Assembly: GCF_964019545.1 (NCBI RefSeq)
Contig: NZ_OZ026451.1
Span: forward strand, 1,359,001 to 1,423,000
Length of the DNA stretch: 64,000 bases
Direction: 5' to 3'
Source: Rickettsiella endosymbiont of Xylota segnis
GTDB taxonomy: Bacteria > Pseudomonadota > Gammaproteobacteria > Diplorickettsiales > Diplorickettsiaceae
The stretch's first letter is position 1. Each line of letters starts with the position of its first letter. A program made the position numbers and the translations under genes. Positions 37,717-46,774 of this stretch are shown in pieces. The notes beneath the pieces are model-generated. The model saw only the letters and a list, made by a program, of their open reading frames with translations, was not told the DNA's origin and ran no database searches.

Positions 37717-37941
37717 ATGCAAAAATCAACTGATCTGAATAAAAGAGCCTCTGATAAATCTAGTTCTGAAAATACTATTCCAAAATTACCTACAGAAACT
37801 TCCTCTAATTCTTCTGAAAAAACAAACTCTAATGAAAAAAAGGGATTTTTTAATTTTTTTCAAAAATTAGGATGCTCAAATACTAATCTGGCAGATGATA
37901 AAAGTGAAGTTTTCAAAGTACCTAAATTTGAACCTAAATAA
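37717..37941 (+). CDS. Hypothetical serine/lysine-rich small protein
   Basis: A 74-residue protein with a strong ribosome site (AAGGAG, 37704-37709). The first 45 residues are a low-complexity polar stretch rich in serine, threonine, lysine and asparagine. Next comes a short aromatic amphipathic segment KKGFFNFFQKLGCS (residues 46-59), then a charged tail. No family is recognised. It has no signal peptide and lies alone between comEC and pitA. An orphan effector or stress protein is possible but unproven. Confidence 0.62.
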   Translation: MQKSTDLNKRASDKSSSENTIPKLPTETSSNSSEKTNSNEKKGFFNFFQKLGCSNTNLADDKSEVFKVPKFEPK

Positions 37942-37993
37942 TATAAGACTATCTAAAATAAAAATAAAAATATTTTTTATTTATAATTTGCAT

Positions 37994-39004
37994 TTAATGT
38001 AAAACAATTTTTAACGGTACAGCTAAAACCATAACAAAGCTGGCAACTAATCCTGCTGCTGGGATAGTTAATATCCATGCCCACATAATTCGTCGAATAG
38101 TGGGCCAATGGGTATTGAGCCAACCATTTGTTGAGCCTACTCCAAGAATCGCTCCTGTCACTGTATGCGTAGTAGAAACAGGAATACCCAAATCGGTAGC
38201 TGCAAATAACGTGAATGCAGCACCTGTCGCTGCGCATCCGCCACTTAAAGGAGTTAATTGGGTTATTTTATTTCCTAAGGTATGCACAATACGCCAACCT
38301 CCGATAAGTGTTCCCAATCCCATTACGAAATTACAAGAAATAATTACCCAAAATGGAACATAAAAATGCCCATTCAAAAGACCTGTAGAAAATAATAATA
38401 CAGCGATAATACCCATTGTTTTTTGGGCATCATTACCACCATGGCCTAAACTTAATAAGGCTCCTGCAACAAATTGAGCGCGTTTAGCCCAACATTGAGT
38501 CTTATCGGGATTTATATCTTTTAAAAAAAAATGTGCTAATTTTATCAACAACCAACTAATTGATAACCCCAACAAGGGTGACAAGACTATTGCTATCAAT
38601 ACAGGTAGCAATCCATGCCAATTTAAAACATGCCAGCCTCCTGCCACTAAAGCTGCGCCGACCAGCCCTCCTATTAATCCATGAGAAGAACTTGATGGTA
38701 AACCAAAATACCAGGTTAAAAGATTCCAAATAATTGCGCCGATTAGAGCCGCAAAAAGCACATAGGGGGTAATGATATTAGGTTCGATAAGACCTGAGCC
38801 TATAGTGGTCGCAACACTTAGATGAAAAAATAAGAAAGCAATAAAATTAAAAAATGCCGCCCATAATACCGCTGTTAAAGGTTTTAGAACCTTTGTTGCA
38901 ACCATAATAGCGATAGAGTTTGCCGCATCGTGAAAACCATTAATAAAGTCGAAGATAAATGCTAAGACAATAACGAAATAAATAAATACTAAAGTGCTCG
39001 TCAT
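37994..39004 (-). CDS. pitA: Low-affinity inorganic phosphate transporter, Pit family
   Basis: A proton-coupled (or metal-phosphate) importer in the inner membrane. The 336-residue protein has about ten hydrophobic segments and the duplicated Pit motif: DFINGFHDAANSIA near residue 20 and GGNDAQKTMGIIAVLL in the second half. It is shorter than E. coli PitA (499) and of the size seen in many other bacteria. The usual DUF47 (PhoU-like) partner is not next to it. Confidence 0.9.
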   Translation of the reverse strand: MTSTLVFIYFVIVLAFIFDFINGFHDAANSIAIMVATKVLKPLTAVLWAAFFNFIAFLFFHLSVATTIGSGLIEPNIITPYVLFAALIGAIIWNLLTWYFGLPSSSSHGLIGGLVGAALVAGGWHVLNWHGLLPVLIAIVLSPLLGLSISWLLIKLAHFFLKDINPDKTQCWAKRAQFVAGALLSLGHGGNDAQKTMGIIAVLLFSTGLLNGHFYVPFWVIISCNFVMGLGTLIGGWRIVHTLGNKITQLTPLSGGCAATGAAFTLFAATDLGIPVSTTHTVTGAILGVGSTNGWLNTHWPTIRRIMWAWILTIPAAGLVASFVMVLAVPLKIVLH

Positions 39005-39158
39005 AAAGCATTCTTTCCATCACCAAAACTTGGTGTCAAGTATACACGACGTTGGTAGGGTTGGCACTCTGGCGACGTGAAGCCAATTTTATAAAAAATG
39101 GATATTGAATTATATTTCATATGGGAATTTATAATTAGTGAAAAAACTTATTGTGTTT

Positions 39159-39279
39159 ATGCTCTTCGCACTTGAATTTTTGTCTATGTCCCTCAATTCG
39201 CAATCCTCATGTATTTTGAATACATTCCGATAGCTTCATTCTCACAGCACCTTGCCAAAAATTCAATTGCTATGAGTAT
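39159..39279 (-). repeat. Palindromic-end repeat element, copy E
   Basis: A 121-bp copy in reverse orientation relative to gph, starting ATGCTCTTCGCACTTGAATT and ending CAATTGCTATGAGTAT. It lies in the 371-bp gap between the divergent pitA and dapE genes, which otherwise holds only their promoter regions. Confidence 0.85.
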
Positions 39280-39375
39280 ACTTCAGTTATTTTTAATTCT
39301 TAAAATTCTATAGTTCATTCTTTAAATTCCATCTCTTATTTCCTATAGTAACCCTTTAATGTAAAATTATATCTT

Positions 39376-40512
39376 ATGTTATCGCTTATTGAATTAATTC
39401 AACAACTTGTTGCTCGACCTTCAGTGACTCCAGAAGATGAAGGTTGTCAAAATGTTTTATGTCAGCACTTAAAGCGCCTGGGTTTTGCGATTGAACACTT
39501 ACCATTTGCGGATGTCAATAATTTTTGGGCCAAACGTGGAAAAGAATCACCTTTATTTGTTTTTGTTGGGCACACTGATGTCGTTCCCACTGGCCCATTA
39601 AATATGTGGGATAGCCCTCCTTTTGTGCCTACCATTCGCAATGGACAACTTTTTGGTCGTGGCAGCGCTGATATGAAAGGAAGTCTCGCTGCAATGCTAG
39701 TGGCTTGTGAAAAATTTATTGATGAACATCCTAATCATAGTGGTTCTATAGCATGGTTAATTACTAGTGATGAAGAAGGCCCTAGCATCAATGGCACTGC
39801 AAAAGTAGTTGAAGTACTTAAAAACAGATACGAAAAAATAGATTACTGTTTAGTTGGAGAACCTACCTGCGAAGAAAAATTAGGAGATACTTTAAAAGTA
39901 GGTCGCCGTGGATCTTTATCAGCCCATTTGATGGTTAAAGGTAAACAAGGCCATATTGCTTACCCTCAATTAGCTGAAAACCCTATCCATCGCTTTAACC
40001 CAAGTCTAGCCGAATTATTGGGTATCAACTGGGATGAAGGAGTAGCCTATCCTAACTTTCAACCCACTAGCTTACAAGTTTCTAATATTCATAGCGGTAC
40101 TGGCGCTGGAAATGTTATTCCAGATAACATAGAGGTTAAGTTTAATTTTCGTTATTCCCCAGCAACCACCGCAAAAAAATTAGAAGATACAGTAGAAAAT
40201 ATTTTAAAAAAACATCATCTAAAATATCAAATCACTTGGCAACGTGGAGGACTTCCTTTTCTAAGTTCTTCAGGGCAGTTACGTTTAGCCTGTCTTGATG
40301 TTATAGAAAAACTTACAGGGATTACACCTATAATTTCTACAACAGGGGGCACCTCTGATGCTCGTTTTATTGCGCCCTTAGGAGCAGAGATTGTTGAGTT
40401 TGGTCCATGCAATCGTACTATTCATCAAATTAATGAATGCGTCTCTATTGATGATCTTGAACAATTAGCTTTAATTTATAAAGAAATTTTGAAGAAAACT
40501 TTGTGTGTTTAA
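39376..40512 (+). CDS. dapE: Succinyl-diaminopimelate desuccinylase DapE
   Basis: DapE yields LL-diaminopimelate for lysine and peptidoglycan synthesis. The 378-residue M20 peptidase has VGHTDVVPTGP (metal ligand), GRGSADMKGSLAAM, TSDEEGPSINGT with the catalytic glutamate, and a GGTSDARFI near the end. Size matches E. coli (375). It converges on the L,D-transpeptidase gene; the terminator between them serves the latter. Confidence 0.95.
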   Translation: MLSLIELIQQLVARPSVTPEDEGCQNVLCQHLKRLGFAIEHLPFADVNNFWAKRGKESPLFVFVGHTDVVPTGPLNMWDSPPFVPTIRNGQLFGRGSADMKGSLAAMLVACEKFIDEHPNHSGSIAWLITSDEEGPSINGTAKVVEVLKNRYEKIDYCLVGEPTCEEKLGDTLKVGRRGSLSAHLMVKGKQGHIAYPQLAENPIHRFNPSLAELLGINWDEGVAYPNFQPTSLQVSNIHSGTGAGNVIPDNIEVKFNFRYSPATTAKKLEDTVENILKKHHLKYQITWQRGGLPFLSSSGQLRLACLDVIEKLTGITPIISTTGGTSDARFIAPLGAEIVEFGPCNRTIHQINECVSIDDLEQLALIYKEILKKTLCV

Positions 40513-40535
40513 AGATAAATCAGTAAAACACGGAC

Positions 40536-40563
40536 AAAAAAAAGCAGCCTTTAAGGGCTGCTT
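40536..40563 (-). terminator. Intrinsic terminator of the L,D-transpeptidase gene
   Basis: On the minus strand the stem AAGCAGCC / GGCTGCTT (40542-40549 with 40556-40563) is followed by a run of eight T residues. It lies 25 bp past the stop codon of the minus-strand gene. Confidence 0.85.
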
Positions 40564-40587
40564 GCGGTTAATCGTTAGTGTTCTCTA

Positions 40588-41265
40588 TTATGAAAGAAAC
40601 TGCGATTTTGATAACCATGATGGATCAGGGTAGTAAGCAAATACTAGCGTTCCGTTCTTAATCGAATGGATTAATGAATCGGCAACTGCTGGACTGACTG
40701 CAAAACAACCCCAACTTCGTCCCAGACGACCATGTTGCTGCGCAAATTGCGCTGTCGCATAATCCGCTCTATGGACTACGATATCACGAGCTTCCGCCCT
40801 ATCGTTAAATCCTTTTTCTAGACCTTTTAACTTTAATGAATAGCCGTGTTTACCCTGATAAGTTGATTCGGTTAAAAACACACCTAAACTTGATTCTAAA
40901 CTTCCTGGTCTATCTGAGAAGGAAGTTGCATAGTTGCCACCACTGTTCTGTCCATGGGCAACGTACTCATTAAAAAGCATAGAGTTGTTGTTAAGGTCTA
41001 ATACCCACAATCTTCGCGCTGTTGATGGCTTAGTATAATCAATAATCGTTAGAATATGCTGATTGTCTAAACCTTCCTGTCTGGCTTTATTATAAGCCTC
41101 TAAACCTAATTGTAATACTTTAGGATTAAGACCTGGAGCCCGCCCACTGAGTTGCTGCAACTCAGCTTGCACGTTAGCATCCTGGCTTACTGGACTAGCA
41201 TTAACGGTCATCACGAAGAGACCACTGGCTAGCAGTAATAAACTTGTTATTTTCTTTAATATCAC
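40588..41265 (-). CDS. Exported L,D-transpeptidase-like protein (YkuD_2 type)
   Basis: The family acts on or crosslinks peptidoglycan in the periplasm. From the GTG at 41265 the 225-residue protein starts with a clean signal peptide ending VNA before SPVSQDA. The catalytic block is DIVVHRADYATAQFAQQHG followed by RLGRSWGCFAV, with the conserved histidines and the catalytic cysteine in SWGC. AGAGGGGGG precedes the GTG. An ATG 20 codons upstream would place a polar segment before the signal peptide, so I prefer the GTG. Confidence 0.84.
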   Translation of the reverse strand: MILKKITSLLLLASGLFVMTVNASPVSQDANVQAELQQLSGRAPGLNPKVLQLGLEAYNKARQEGLDNQHILTIIDYTKPSTARRLWVLDLNNNSMLFNEYVAHGQNSGGNYATSFSDRPGSLESSLGVFLTESTYQGKHGYSLKLKGLEKGFNDRAEARDIVVHRADYATAQFAQQHGRLGRSWGCFAVSPAVADSLIHSIKNGTLVFAYYPDPSWLSKSQFLS

Positions 41266-41360
41266 TATATAACCCCCCCTCTGCTTCTTTAGCAGAAGAA
41301 AACCACTATAGCATAATTCGTACAATTTTTGAACGTATTTACCCAGTTTTATCAGATAAA

Positions 41361-41389
41361 AGGCTTACATTTATATTATATGTAAGCCT
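41361..41389 (-). other. Hairpin in the 537-bp gap upstream of the L,D-transpeptidase gene
   Basis: AGGCTTACAT (41361-41370) pairs perfectly with ATGTAAGCCT (41380-41389). On the minus strand the stem is followed by TTTTATC, so it could end a transcript coming from the stretch 41390-41718, where no protein gene is visible. Confidence 0.45.
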
Positions 41390-41518
41390 AAGGGAAAATA
41401 GGGCTTTAGATTAAAAACCCTTATTAAGTAAACCTCACTCTAGCGTTTCATGGGTAAAAAGTGTTAGGCGAGAAATTTTCACTAAATAGTCCTTTTATGC
41501 TCAAATTCGCAGATTAAA

Positions 41519-41608
41519 GGATTATTCTATTTTTATCATTATTCTATATAGAACAAAGTTCTAGCTCTAAATAAAAAGAAGAAATTTGGTAAAAATGTAG
41601 AATAATCC
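41519..41608. other. Structured non-coding stretch with long inverted repeat
   Basis: GGATTATTCTA (41519-41529) is perfectly inverted at 41598-41608. The stem continues inward (TTTTTA / TAAAAA) past a two-base bulge. Inside is a second hairpin, TAGAAC-AAA-GTTCTA (41549-41563). Both strands are full of stops. It may be an unrecognised small RNA, with the hairpin at 41361-41389 as its end on the minus strand, or an AT-rich palindromic element. Confidence 0.4.
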
Positions 41609-41718
41609 TATCCTAGAAAAATAAGCTATTTCAATTCGCGAGACCCTTCCTTGTTAAATATTCTTAAAAAATCTTCTTTTATGATAGCTCAAACCAAAAA
41701 TCTTTCTATGAAGATTTT

Positions 41719-41747
41719 AAAAAAAGCTTAGCTTAAATTTTTAAGCT
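41719..41747 (-). terminator. Intrinsic terminator of the AT-hook gene
   Basis: On the minus strand AGCTTAA-AAAT-TTAAGCT (41730-41747) is followed after four bases by seven T residues. It lies about 55 bp past the stop codon of the gene at 41803-42192. Confidence 0.55.
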
Positions 41748-41802
41748 GTATTGTTATAATCAAATATTAGATTAACTTTTCTCTTTGGTTTCGCGATAGA
41801 AA

Positions 41803-42192
41803 TTATTTCATTTTTCGTGGTCTGCCTCGCTTACGTATGGTACCTGTTTTAGCTATATTGAGCTGAGAGGTCCTTCCTCGACCCTTTGTCGTTAATATTC
41901 TTTTCATTCTTTTTCGATTTCCTTTAGCCTTTGCAACTGCTAAAGCCTTGAAATTAGCTTCCATTTTTTTATGTTCAATTTTTACAACTTTTTCAAGTGC
42001 TTTTTGATAAGCTTCTTGCTCTGCAATTTTTAGCTTTTCTTTGAAATTGGCTTTCAGCATAGCAATCTTGGCACGTAAGGCTTTTTGTGTCATACGAGCG
42101 TTTATAGCAGCTTTACTTCGTTGCATTTTTTTAGCAGCACTTAAGGGTGGTCTACCTCGTTTAGTTTTTGTTTGTGTTTTAACATTCGTCAT
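41803..42192 (-). CDS. AT-hook, lysine/alanine-rich DNA-binding protein
   Basis: A very basic 129-residue protein with an AT-hook at each end: KRGRPPL (GRP at residues 13-15) and RKRGRPRK (GRP at 123-125), plus a weaker KGRGR near residue 103. Between them is a long alanine/lysine-rich helix with heptad character (about residues 30-95). AT-hooks bind the minor groove of AT-rich DNA. The layout recalls histone-like and AlgP-type proteins. It could compact the AT-rich nucleoid or act on host DNA after secretion; neither is shown. No signal peptide is present. Confidence 0.72.
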   Translation of the reverse strand: MTNVKTQTKTKRGRPPLSAAKKMQRSKAAINARMTQKALRAKIAMLKANFKEKLKIAEQEAYQKALEKVVKIEHKKMEANFKALAVAKAKGNRKRMKRILTTKGRGRTSQLNIAKTGTIRKRGRPRKMK

Positions 42193-42227
42193 ATGTATTC
42201 CTTAGAGTTAAAATAATATCAATCAAT

Positions 42228-42343
42228 ATACTTTTCGCACTTGTATTTTTTGTCTGACCGCTCAACTCGCAACCCTCATGATTATTATATAAAGATTGCT
42301 GTATGGACGCGGCACTTGACAAAAATCCCATTACTATGAGTAT
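42228..42343 (-). repeat. Palindromic-end repeat element, copy F
   Basis: A 116-bp copy in reverse orientation, starting ATACTTTTCGCACTTG and ending CCATTACTATGAGTAT. It lies just upstream of the AT-hook gene in the 332-bp gap before gltA. The rest of that gap is AT-rich with no gene. Confidence 0.8.
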
Positions 42344-42524
42344 ACCTTCTTAAAATTAAGGTGATATTAAATAATATTTTCTTTAATTAAGAAGTATAAA
42401 CCTAAATAGACATTCTATTATATAATATTTTATCATCATTAAAAAATTCAGCTTTTTTATTAACATTTTTTTAATTGCCAAATTTCTAATTTATATAAAT
42501 AGATAATTATTTATGGGGGTTTCA

Positions 42525-43847
42525 TTATCTTTTTTCAATAGCTATATAATTTCTTTGCGTACTTCCAATATACAATTGTCTAGGTCTTGCAATGCGAAGT
42601 TTTGGGTCAGCCATCATTTCTTCCCATTGTGAAATCCAACCTACCGTGCGAGCTAATGCAAAAATTACTGTAAACATATTGGTAGGAATTCCTAAAGCAC
42701 TTAAAGTAATACCCGAATAAAAATCTACATTAGGATATAATTTTCTTTCAACGAAATAAGGATCTTCTAAAGCAATTTTCTCTAAAGCTAATGCAAGTTT
42801 AAATAAAGGCACTTCTTTTTGCCCAGTTTCTTCCAATACATCATGACATGTTTTTTTCATCACTGATGCGCGCGGGTCGTAATTTTTATACACACGATGT
42901 CCAAAACCCATTAATCGAAAGGGATCATTGGGATCTTTTGCCTTTTCGATGTAATGGTTAATACGAGAAATATCTCCTATTTCAAGCAACATATTTAAGC
43001 ATGCTTCGTTGGCACCACCATGAGCGGGTCCCCATAAAGCGGCTATCCCTGCAGAAATGCAGGCATAGGGATTAGCACCTGTAGAGCCAGCCATTCTAAC
43101 GGTCGATGTAGAAGCATTTTGCTCATGATCAGCATGTAAAATAAAAATTTTGTCTAAAGCCTTTGCCAACACTGGGTTAGGTGGATTCTCTTCAGTTGGA
43201 ACCCCAAACATCATATGCATAAAATTTTCGGCATAATTTAAATGATTCAGAGGATACATAAAAGGCAATCCTGTCGCATACTTGTAAGACATAGCAGCAA
43301 GAGTTGGCATTTTAGCAATTAATCTTAATGCGGCTAATTTGCGATGTTCTTTATTATGAATATCCAACAAATCATGATAAAAAGCGGATAATGCTCCAAC
43401 TACACCCAACATAATTGCCATGGGATGAGCATCTCTACGAAATCCATGAAAAAAATGACGTAGCTGCTCATGTACCATGGTATGTTGATTAATTTCTTCA
43501 TTAAAATTCTTTTTTTGAGTTTGATTAGGTAACTCACCATGAAGCAATAAATAAGCAACTTCTATAAAATCTGATTTTTCTGCAAGTTGATCAATCGAAT
43601 AACCGCGATAAAGTAAAATACCTTTATCACCATCAATAAAAGTTATTTTAGAAGAACAGGAAGCAGTAGATAGAAATCCTGGATCATAAGTAAATCGATT
43701 AACTTTTGCCAATTGAGTCACATCTATAACATCAGGTCCTAAAGTTGCTTTGCAAATCGGCAAATTAACAGGCGCTAAGTCATTAACAGTTAAAGTTGCC
43801 GTGGAAGAAGACAAATCTTTAGCAGTTACTTCCGCAGATTGAGTCAT
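42525..43847 (-). CDS. gltA: Citrate synthase GltA
   Basis: GltA condenses acetyl-CoA with oxaloacetate, the entry to the TCA cycle and the sink for acetyl-CoA from the fad genes here. The 440-residue protein has [29 protein letters not shown] (catalytic histidine), [14 protein letters not shown] and YPNVDFYSG (catalytic aspartate). It is slightly longer than E. coli (427), with an extra N-terminal stretch rich in serine and threonine. Confidence 0.96.
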   Translation of the reverse strand: MTQSAEVTAKDLSSSTATLTVNDLAPVNLPICKATLGPDVIDVTQLAKVNRFTYDPGFLSTASCSSKITFIDGDKGILLYRGYSIDQLAEKSDFIEVAYLLLHGELPNQTQKKNFNEEINQHTMVHEQLRHFFHGFRRDAHPMAIMLGVVGALSAFYHDLLDIHNKEHRKLAALRLIAKMPTLAAMSYKYATGLPFMYPLNHLNYAENFMHMMFGVPTEENPPNPVLAKALDKIFILHADHEQNASTSTVRMAGSTGANPYACISAGIAALWGPAHGGANEACLNMLLEIGDISRINHYIEKAKDPNDPFRLMGFGHRVYKNYDPRASVMKKTCHDVLEETGQKEVPLFKLALALEKIALEDPYFVERKLYPNVDFYSGITLSALGIPTNMFTVIFALARTVGWISQWEEMMADPKLRIARPRQLYIGSTQRNYIAIEKR

Positions 43848-44019
43848 AATAGCCTCTAAATTTATAAATTTAATTTCATCACAAACTATACTAGCAATTA
43901 TCTAAAAAGCGGGGTGATATATAACAAAGATAAAATACTGATGTCAATTTCGGCAACTTAATAAGATTTTATCAAATTATTAGAAAGACGTGCTAGATTT
44001 ATGCTAGATTAACGATATT

Positions 44020-44964
44020 GTGCAAACTATTCAACAATTAACTGTAACAAATGACCATTCAGGCCAGAGACTCGACAATTTTTTAATGTCGCGATTAAAA
44101 GGTCTACCTAAAAGTCGTCTTTATCGAATCATACGAAAAGGCGAATTACGCATCAACAAAAAAAGAGTAAAGCCCGATTATCGTTTACAGGAAGGAGATA
44201 TTATTCGGATCCCCCCCCTACGACTTGCCCCCCGTACTCCAAAAAATATTTTAAATGCAAATTTAGCTGGGCTACTTGAAAAAGCAATTATTTTTGAAGA
44301 TAAACATTTTTTAGTCCTTAACAAACCTAGTGGTATGGCCGTCCATGGTGGAAGCGGGATACATTTAGGGGTCATAGAAGCTTTACGCCTGTTGCGACCA
44401 CAATTGAAATTCTTGGAATTAGTTCATCGCTTGGATCGTGACACTTCAGGTTGTTTACTACTGGCTAAAAAAAGTAGTATTTTAAAGGAATTACATGAAT
44501 TATTACGTTCGGGTCAGATGAAAAAGACTTATATTGCTCTAGTAGCAGGACATTGGCCTAAATCGTTACGAAAAGTCGACGCTCCGTTGTATAAAAATCA
44601 ATTACAATCCGGAGAACGCATCGTACTTGTTCAAGCAGAAGGCAAAAGTTCCCTAACTGAATTTTCTGTACAACATTATTATGTTGAATCCACATTAATC
44701 GCAGTAATGCCCATCACTGGCCGCACCCACCAGATTCGCGTTCATGCTCAATTTGCCAAACACCCTATTATTGGGGACGAAAAGTATGGAGAAAAAGAAA
44801 TCAATAAAAAAATGCGTCAACTAGGCTGTAAACGACTTTTTTTACACGCTAGTCAGCTTGAGTTTACTTTAGGTTCGACAGGAAAAACTATAACGCTAGC
44901 TGCCAAATTGCCAGAAGATTTAAATCAAGTTTTGAAAAATTTAACCTCTTTACCGAGTTCATAG
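44020..44964 (+). CDS. rluC: 23S rRNA pseudouridine synthase RluC
   Basis: RluC forms pseudouridines 955, 2504 and 2580. The 314-residue protein has an S4 domain (GQRLDNFLMSRLKGLPKSRLYRIIRKGELRINKKR in two parts, residues 13-48), the catalytic HRLDRDTSGCLLLAK (aspartate near 139) and GRTHQIRVHAQFAKHPIIGD. The start is GTG at 44020: the nearby ATG at 44001 meets a stop after three codons. No strong ribosome site is seen. It converges on adk. Confidence 0.9.
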   Translation: MQTIQQLTVTNDHSGQRLDNFLMSRLKGLPKSRLYRIIRKGELRINKKRVKPDYRLQEGDIIRIPPLRLAPRTPKNILNANLAGLLEKAIIFEDKHFLVLNKPSGMAVHGGSGIHLGVIEALRLLRPQLKFLELVHRLDRDTSGCLLLAKKSSILKELHELLRSGQMKKTYIALVAGHWPKSLRKVDAPLYKNQLQSGERIVLVQAEGKSSLTEFSVQHYYVESTLIAVMPITGRTHQIRVHAQFAKHPIIGDEKYGEKEINKKMRQLGCKRLFLHASQLEFTLGSTGKTITLAAKLPEDLNQVLKNLTSLPSS

Positions 44965-44969
44965 GTCTT

Positions 44970-45638
44970 TTATTTTTGACTGTTCTTCTTTAATTCGGCA
45001 AAAATATGTCTGCGAACTTCATCAACATCAGCATGCCCATTGATTGAAATATAGCAAGGCGCATCCGGATCACCGCTACGTTGCCATTCATTGTAATAAA
45101 AAAGTACTGGTTTGGTTTGTTGATGATAAATGCGCAAACGCTCGCGTATAGTTGCTTCTGTGTCATCATTACGTTGAATGAGTGGTTCTCCTGTTACATC
45201 ATCTTTATTCGGGACTTTGGGAGAATTATGTAATATATGGTAAATACGGCCGGAACCGGGATGAATACGCCGCCCACTGAGACGTTTTACAATTTCATCA
45301 TCCTCAATCTCAATTTCTATAACGAAATCAATAAAAATTCCGTTAGATCGTATCGCCTCCGCTTGAGGTAAAGTACGTGGAAATCCATCAAATAAAAAAC
45401 CATTCGCACAATCTGCTTGCTGAATACGTGATTCGACTAATTCAATAATAACCTTATCAGAAATTAATTGACCTGCATCCATCAAAGCCTTGATTTGAAG
45501 TCCCACAGGGGTACCTTGGATAGCCGGATCACGTAGTATATCTCCAGTAGAAATTTTGGGGATATGATAAAAAGTCGTTAAAAACTCTGCTTGGGTGCCC
45601 TTTCCCGCCCCGGGTGGCCCTAGTAAAATAATGTTCAT
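44970..45638 (-). CDS. adk: Adenylate kinase
   Basis: Adk interconverts ATP+AMP and 2 ADP. The 222-residue protein has the P-loop GPPGAGKGTQ (residues 7-16), the AMP site STGDILR, the signature FLFDGFPRTLPQA and a long LID with GRRIHPGSGRIYH, of the long bacterial type (E. coli 214). It stops 5 bp from the convergent rluC stop. Confidence 0.96.
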   Translation of the reverse strand: MNIILLGPPGAGKGTQAEFLTTFYHIPKISTGDILRDPAIQGTPVGLQIKALMDAGQLISDKVIIELVESRIQQADCANGFLFDGFPRTLPQAEAIRSNGIFIDFVIEIEIEDDEIVKRLSGRRIHPGSGRIYHILHNSPKVPNKDDVTGEPLIQRNDDTEATIRERLRIYHQQTKPVLFYYNEWQRSGDPDAPCYISINGHADVDEVRRHIFAELKKNSQK

Positions 45639-45997
45639 CTTCTATTCTTATCTCAGTAAGTGTCTAACTTCATCCACAAAAAGCCGAATTCGGACTAGCC
45701 AGAAGTCTAAAAATATGTTTTTATCACTATCTGATTTTTCCAATCTATAGTGAAAAATCAAAACCAGGATTGTTTCTGTAAGTAACTATAACAAACCAGA
45801 TCAATCAAAAAAAGTTTCCAAAGAGTCTACTATAAAAAGAGATAAAACATGTAGAATCTTTTTTTAGGAAATATACCCGTTTTACTGTCCAACACTAAGA
45901 ACATATCAAAAAACATGATTTTTTGCGTATCACTAGATCTTTTGCAAAGAGTATACATTAAAAGGGCTTTATCCCATCAAAACATTATACTGATCCT
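45639..45997. other. 359-bp intergenic region between adk and the exonuclease gene
   Basis: No gene is seen. A 9-bp inverted repeat (TGATTTTTC 45732-45740, GAAAAATCA 45752-45760) and a short AT-only hairpin at about 45908-45927 are the only structures. The region must hold the divergent promoters of adk and the exonuclease gene, but I cannot place them with confidence. Confidence 0.4.
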
Positions 45998-46774
45998 ATG
46001 AATACTTTTGTTTTTGATATTGAAACAATTCCTGACATAAAGAATGGCCGAGTTCTTTATAATATAGATAGTGAAAAAAACGATCGGGAAGTCGCTAATA
46101 TAATGTTAGCTAAACGCCAAGAAAAAACCGGTAATTCAAGTTTTCTTCCTCATCATTTGCAACGTATCGTGGCTATTTCTGTTGCATTGCGCACTAAAAA
46201 TCAATTTAAAATTGGGTCATTGGGTAATATCGATTCAGATGAACCTGCTCTTATAGAAGCATTTTTCAAATGTATTGAGAAATATTTACCCATCTTAGTA
46301 TCCTGGAATGGTAGTGGCTTCGATCTACCTGTTTTACATTATCGAGCGTTATTATACGGAATCAGTAGTCCTAGCTATTGGAATATAGGTAATGACGATG
46401 CCAGTTTTCGTTGGAATAACTATTTGAGTCGTTATCATTATCGACATACGGATTTGATGGATGTATTAGCTGCCTATCAAGGCCGTGCAAATGCCCCCCT
46501 GACAGATATTGCTGTCATGTTAGGTTTGCCCGGAAAACTAGGTATGGATGGCAGCCAAGTTTGGGATTATTTTTTAGATGGAAAATTAGCAGCCATCCGA
46601 GATTATTGCGAAACAGATGTATTGAATACTTATTTAATCTATCTTCGTTTTGAATTAATACGAGGAACTTTCTCTTTTGAAACTTATCAAAAAGAATGCG
46701 CTTATGTACGTGAAAAAATTACTGAAGAAAATAAACCCCATTTTAAACAATTTATTGAAGCATGGAAAATTTAA
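45998..46774 (+). CDS. Predicted 3'-5' exonuclease, PolB-like exonuclease family
   Basis: A DnaQ-like nuclease of the family related to the proofreading domain of B-family polymerases (PF10108 type). The 258-residue protein has motif Exo I FDIETIP (residues 5-11; D6 and E8 bind metal), Exo II VSWNGSGFDLPVLHYRA, and Exo III near YCETDVLNTYLIY. No polymerase domain follows. It overlaps rlmD by 13 bp, a pairing also seen in related bacteria as far as I recall. Cellular substrate is unknown. Confidence 0.82.
   Translation: MNTFVFDIETIPDIKNGRVLYNIDSEKNDREVANIMLAKRQEKTGNSSFLPHHLQRIVAISVALRTKNQFKIGSLGNIDSDEPALIEAFFKCIEKYLPILVSWNGSGFDLPVLHYRALLYGISSPSYWNIGNDDASFRWNNYLSRYHYRHTDLMDVLAAYQGRANAPLTDIAVMLGLPGKLGMDGSQVWDYFLDGKLAAIRDYCETDVLNTYLIYLRFELIRGTFSFETYQKECAYVREKITEENKPHFKQFIEAWKI

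Noticed and set aside
41470-41500. Fifteen-codon GTG-started peptide on the minus strand with AAAGGA upstream
   Set aside because: Too short and without context; probably chance in AT-rich DNA.
45935-45956. GCAAAGAGTATAC resembling the right end of the repeat, upstream of the exonuclease gene
   Set aside because: Fewer than 15 bases match and no core follows.
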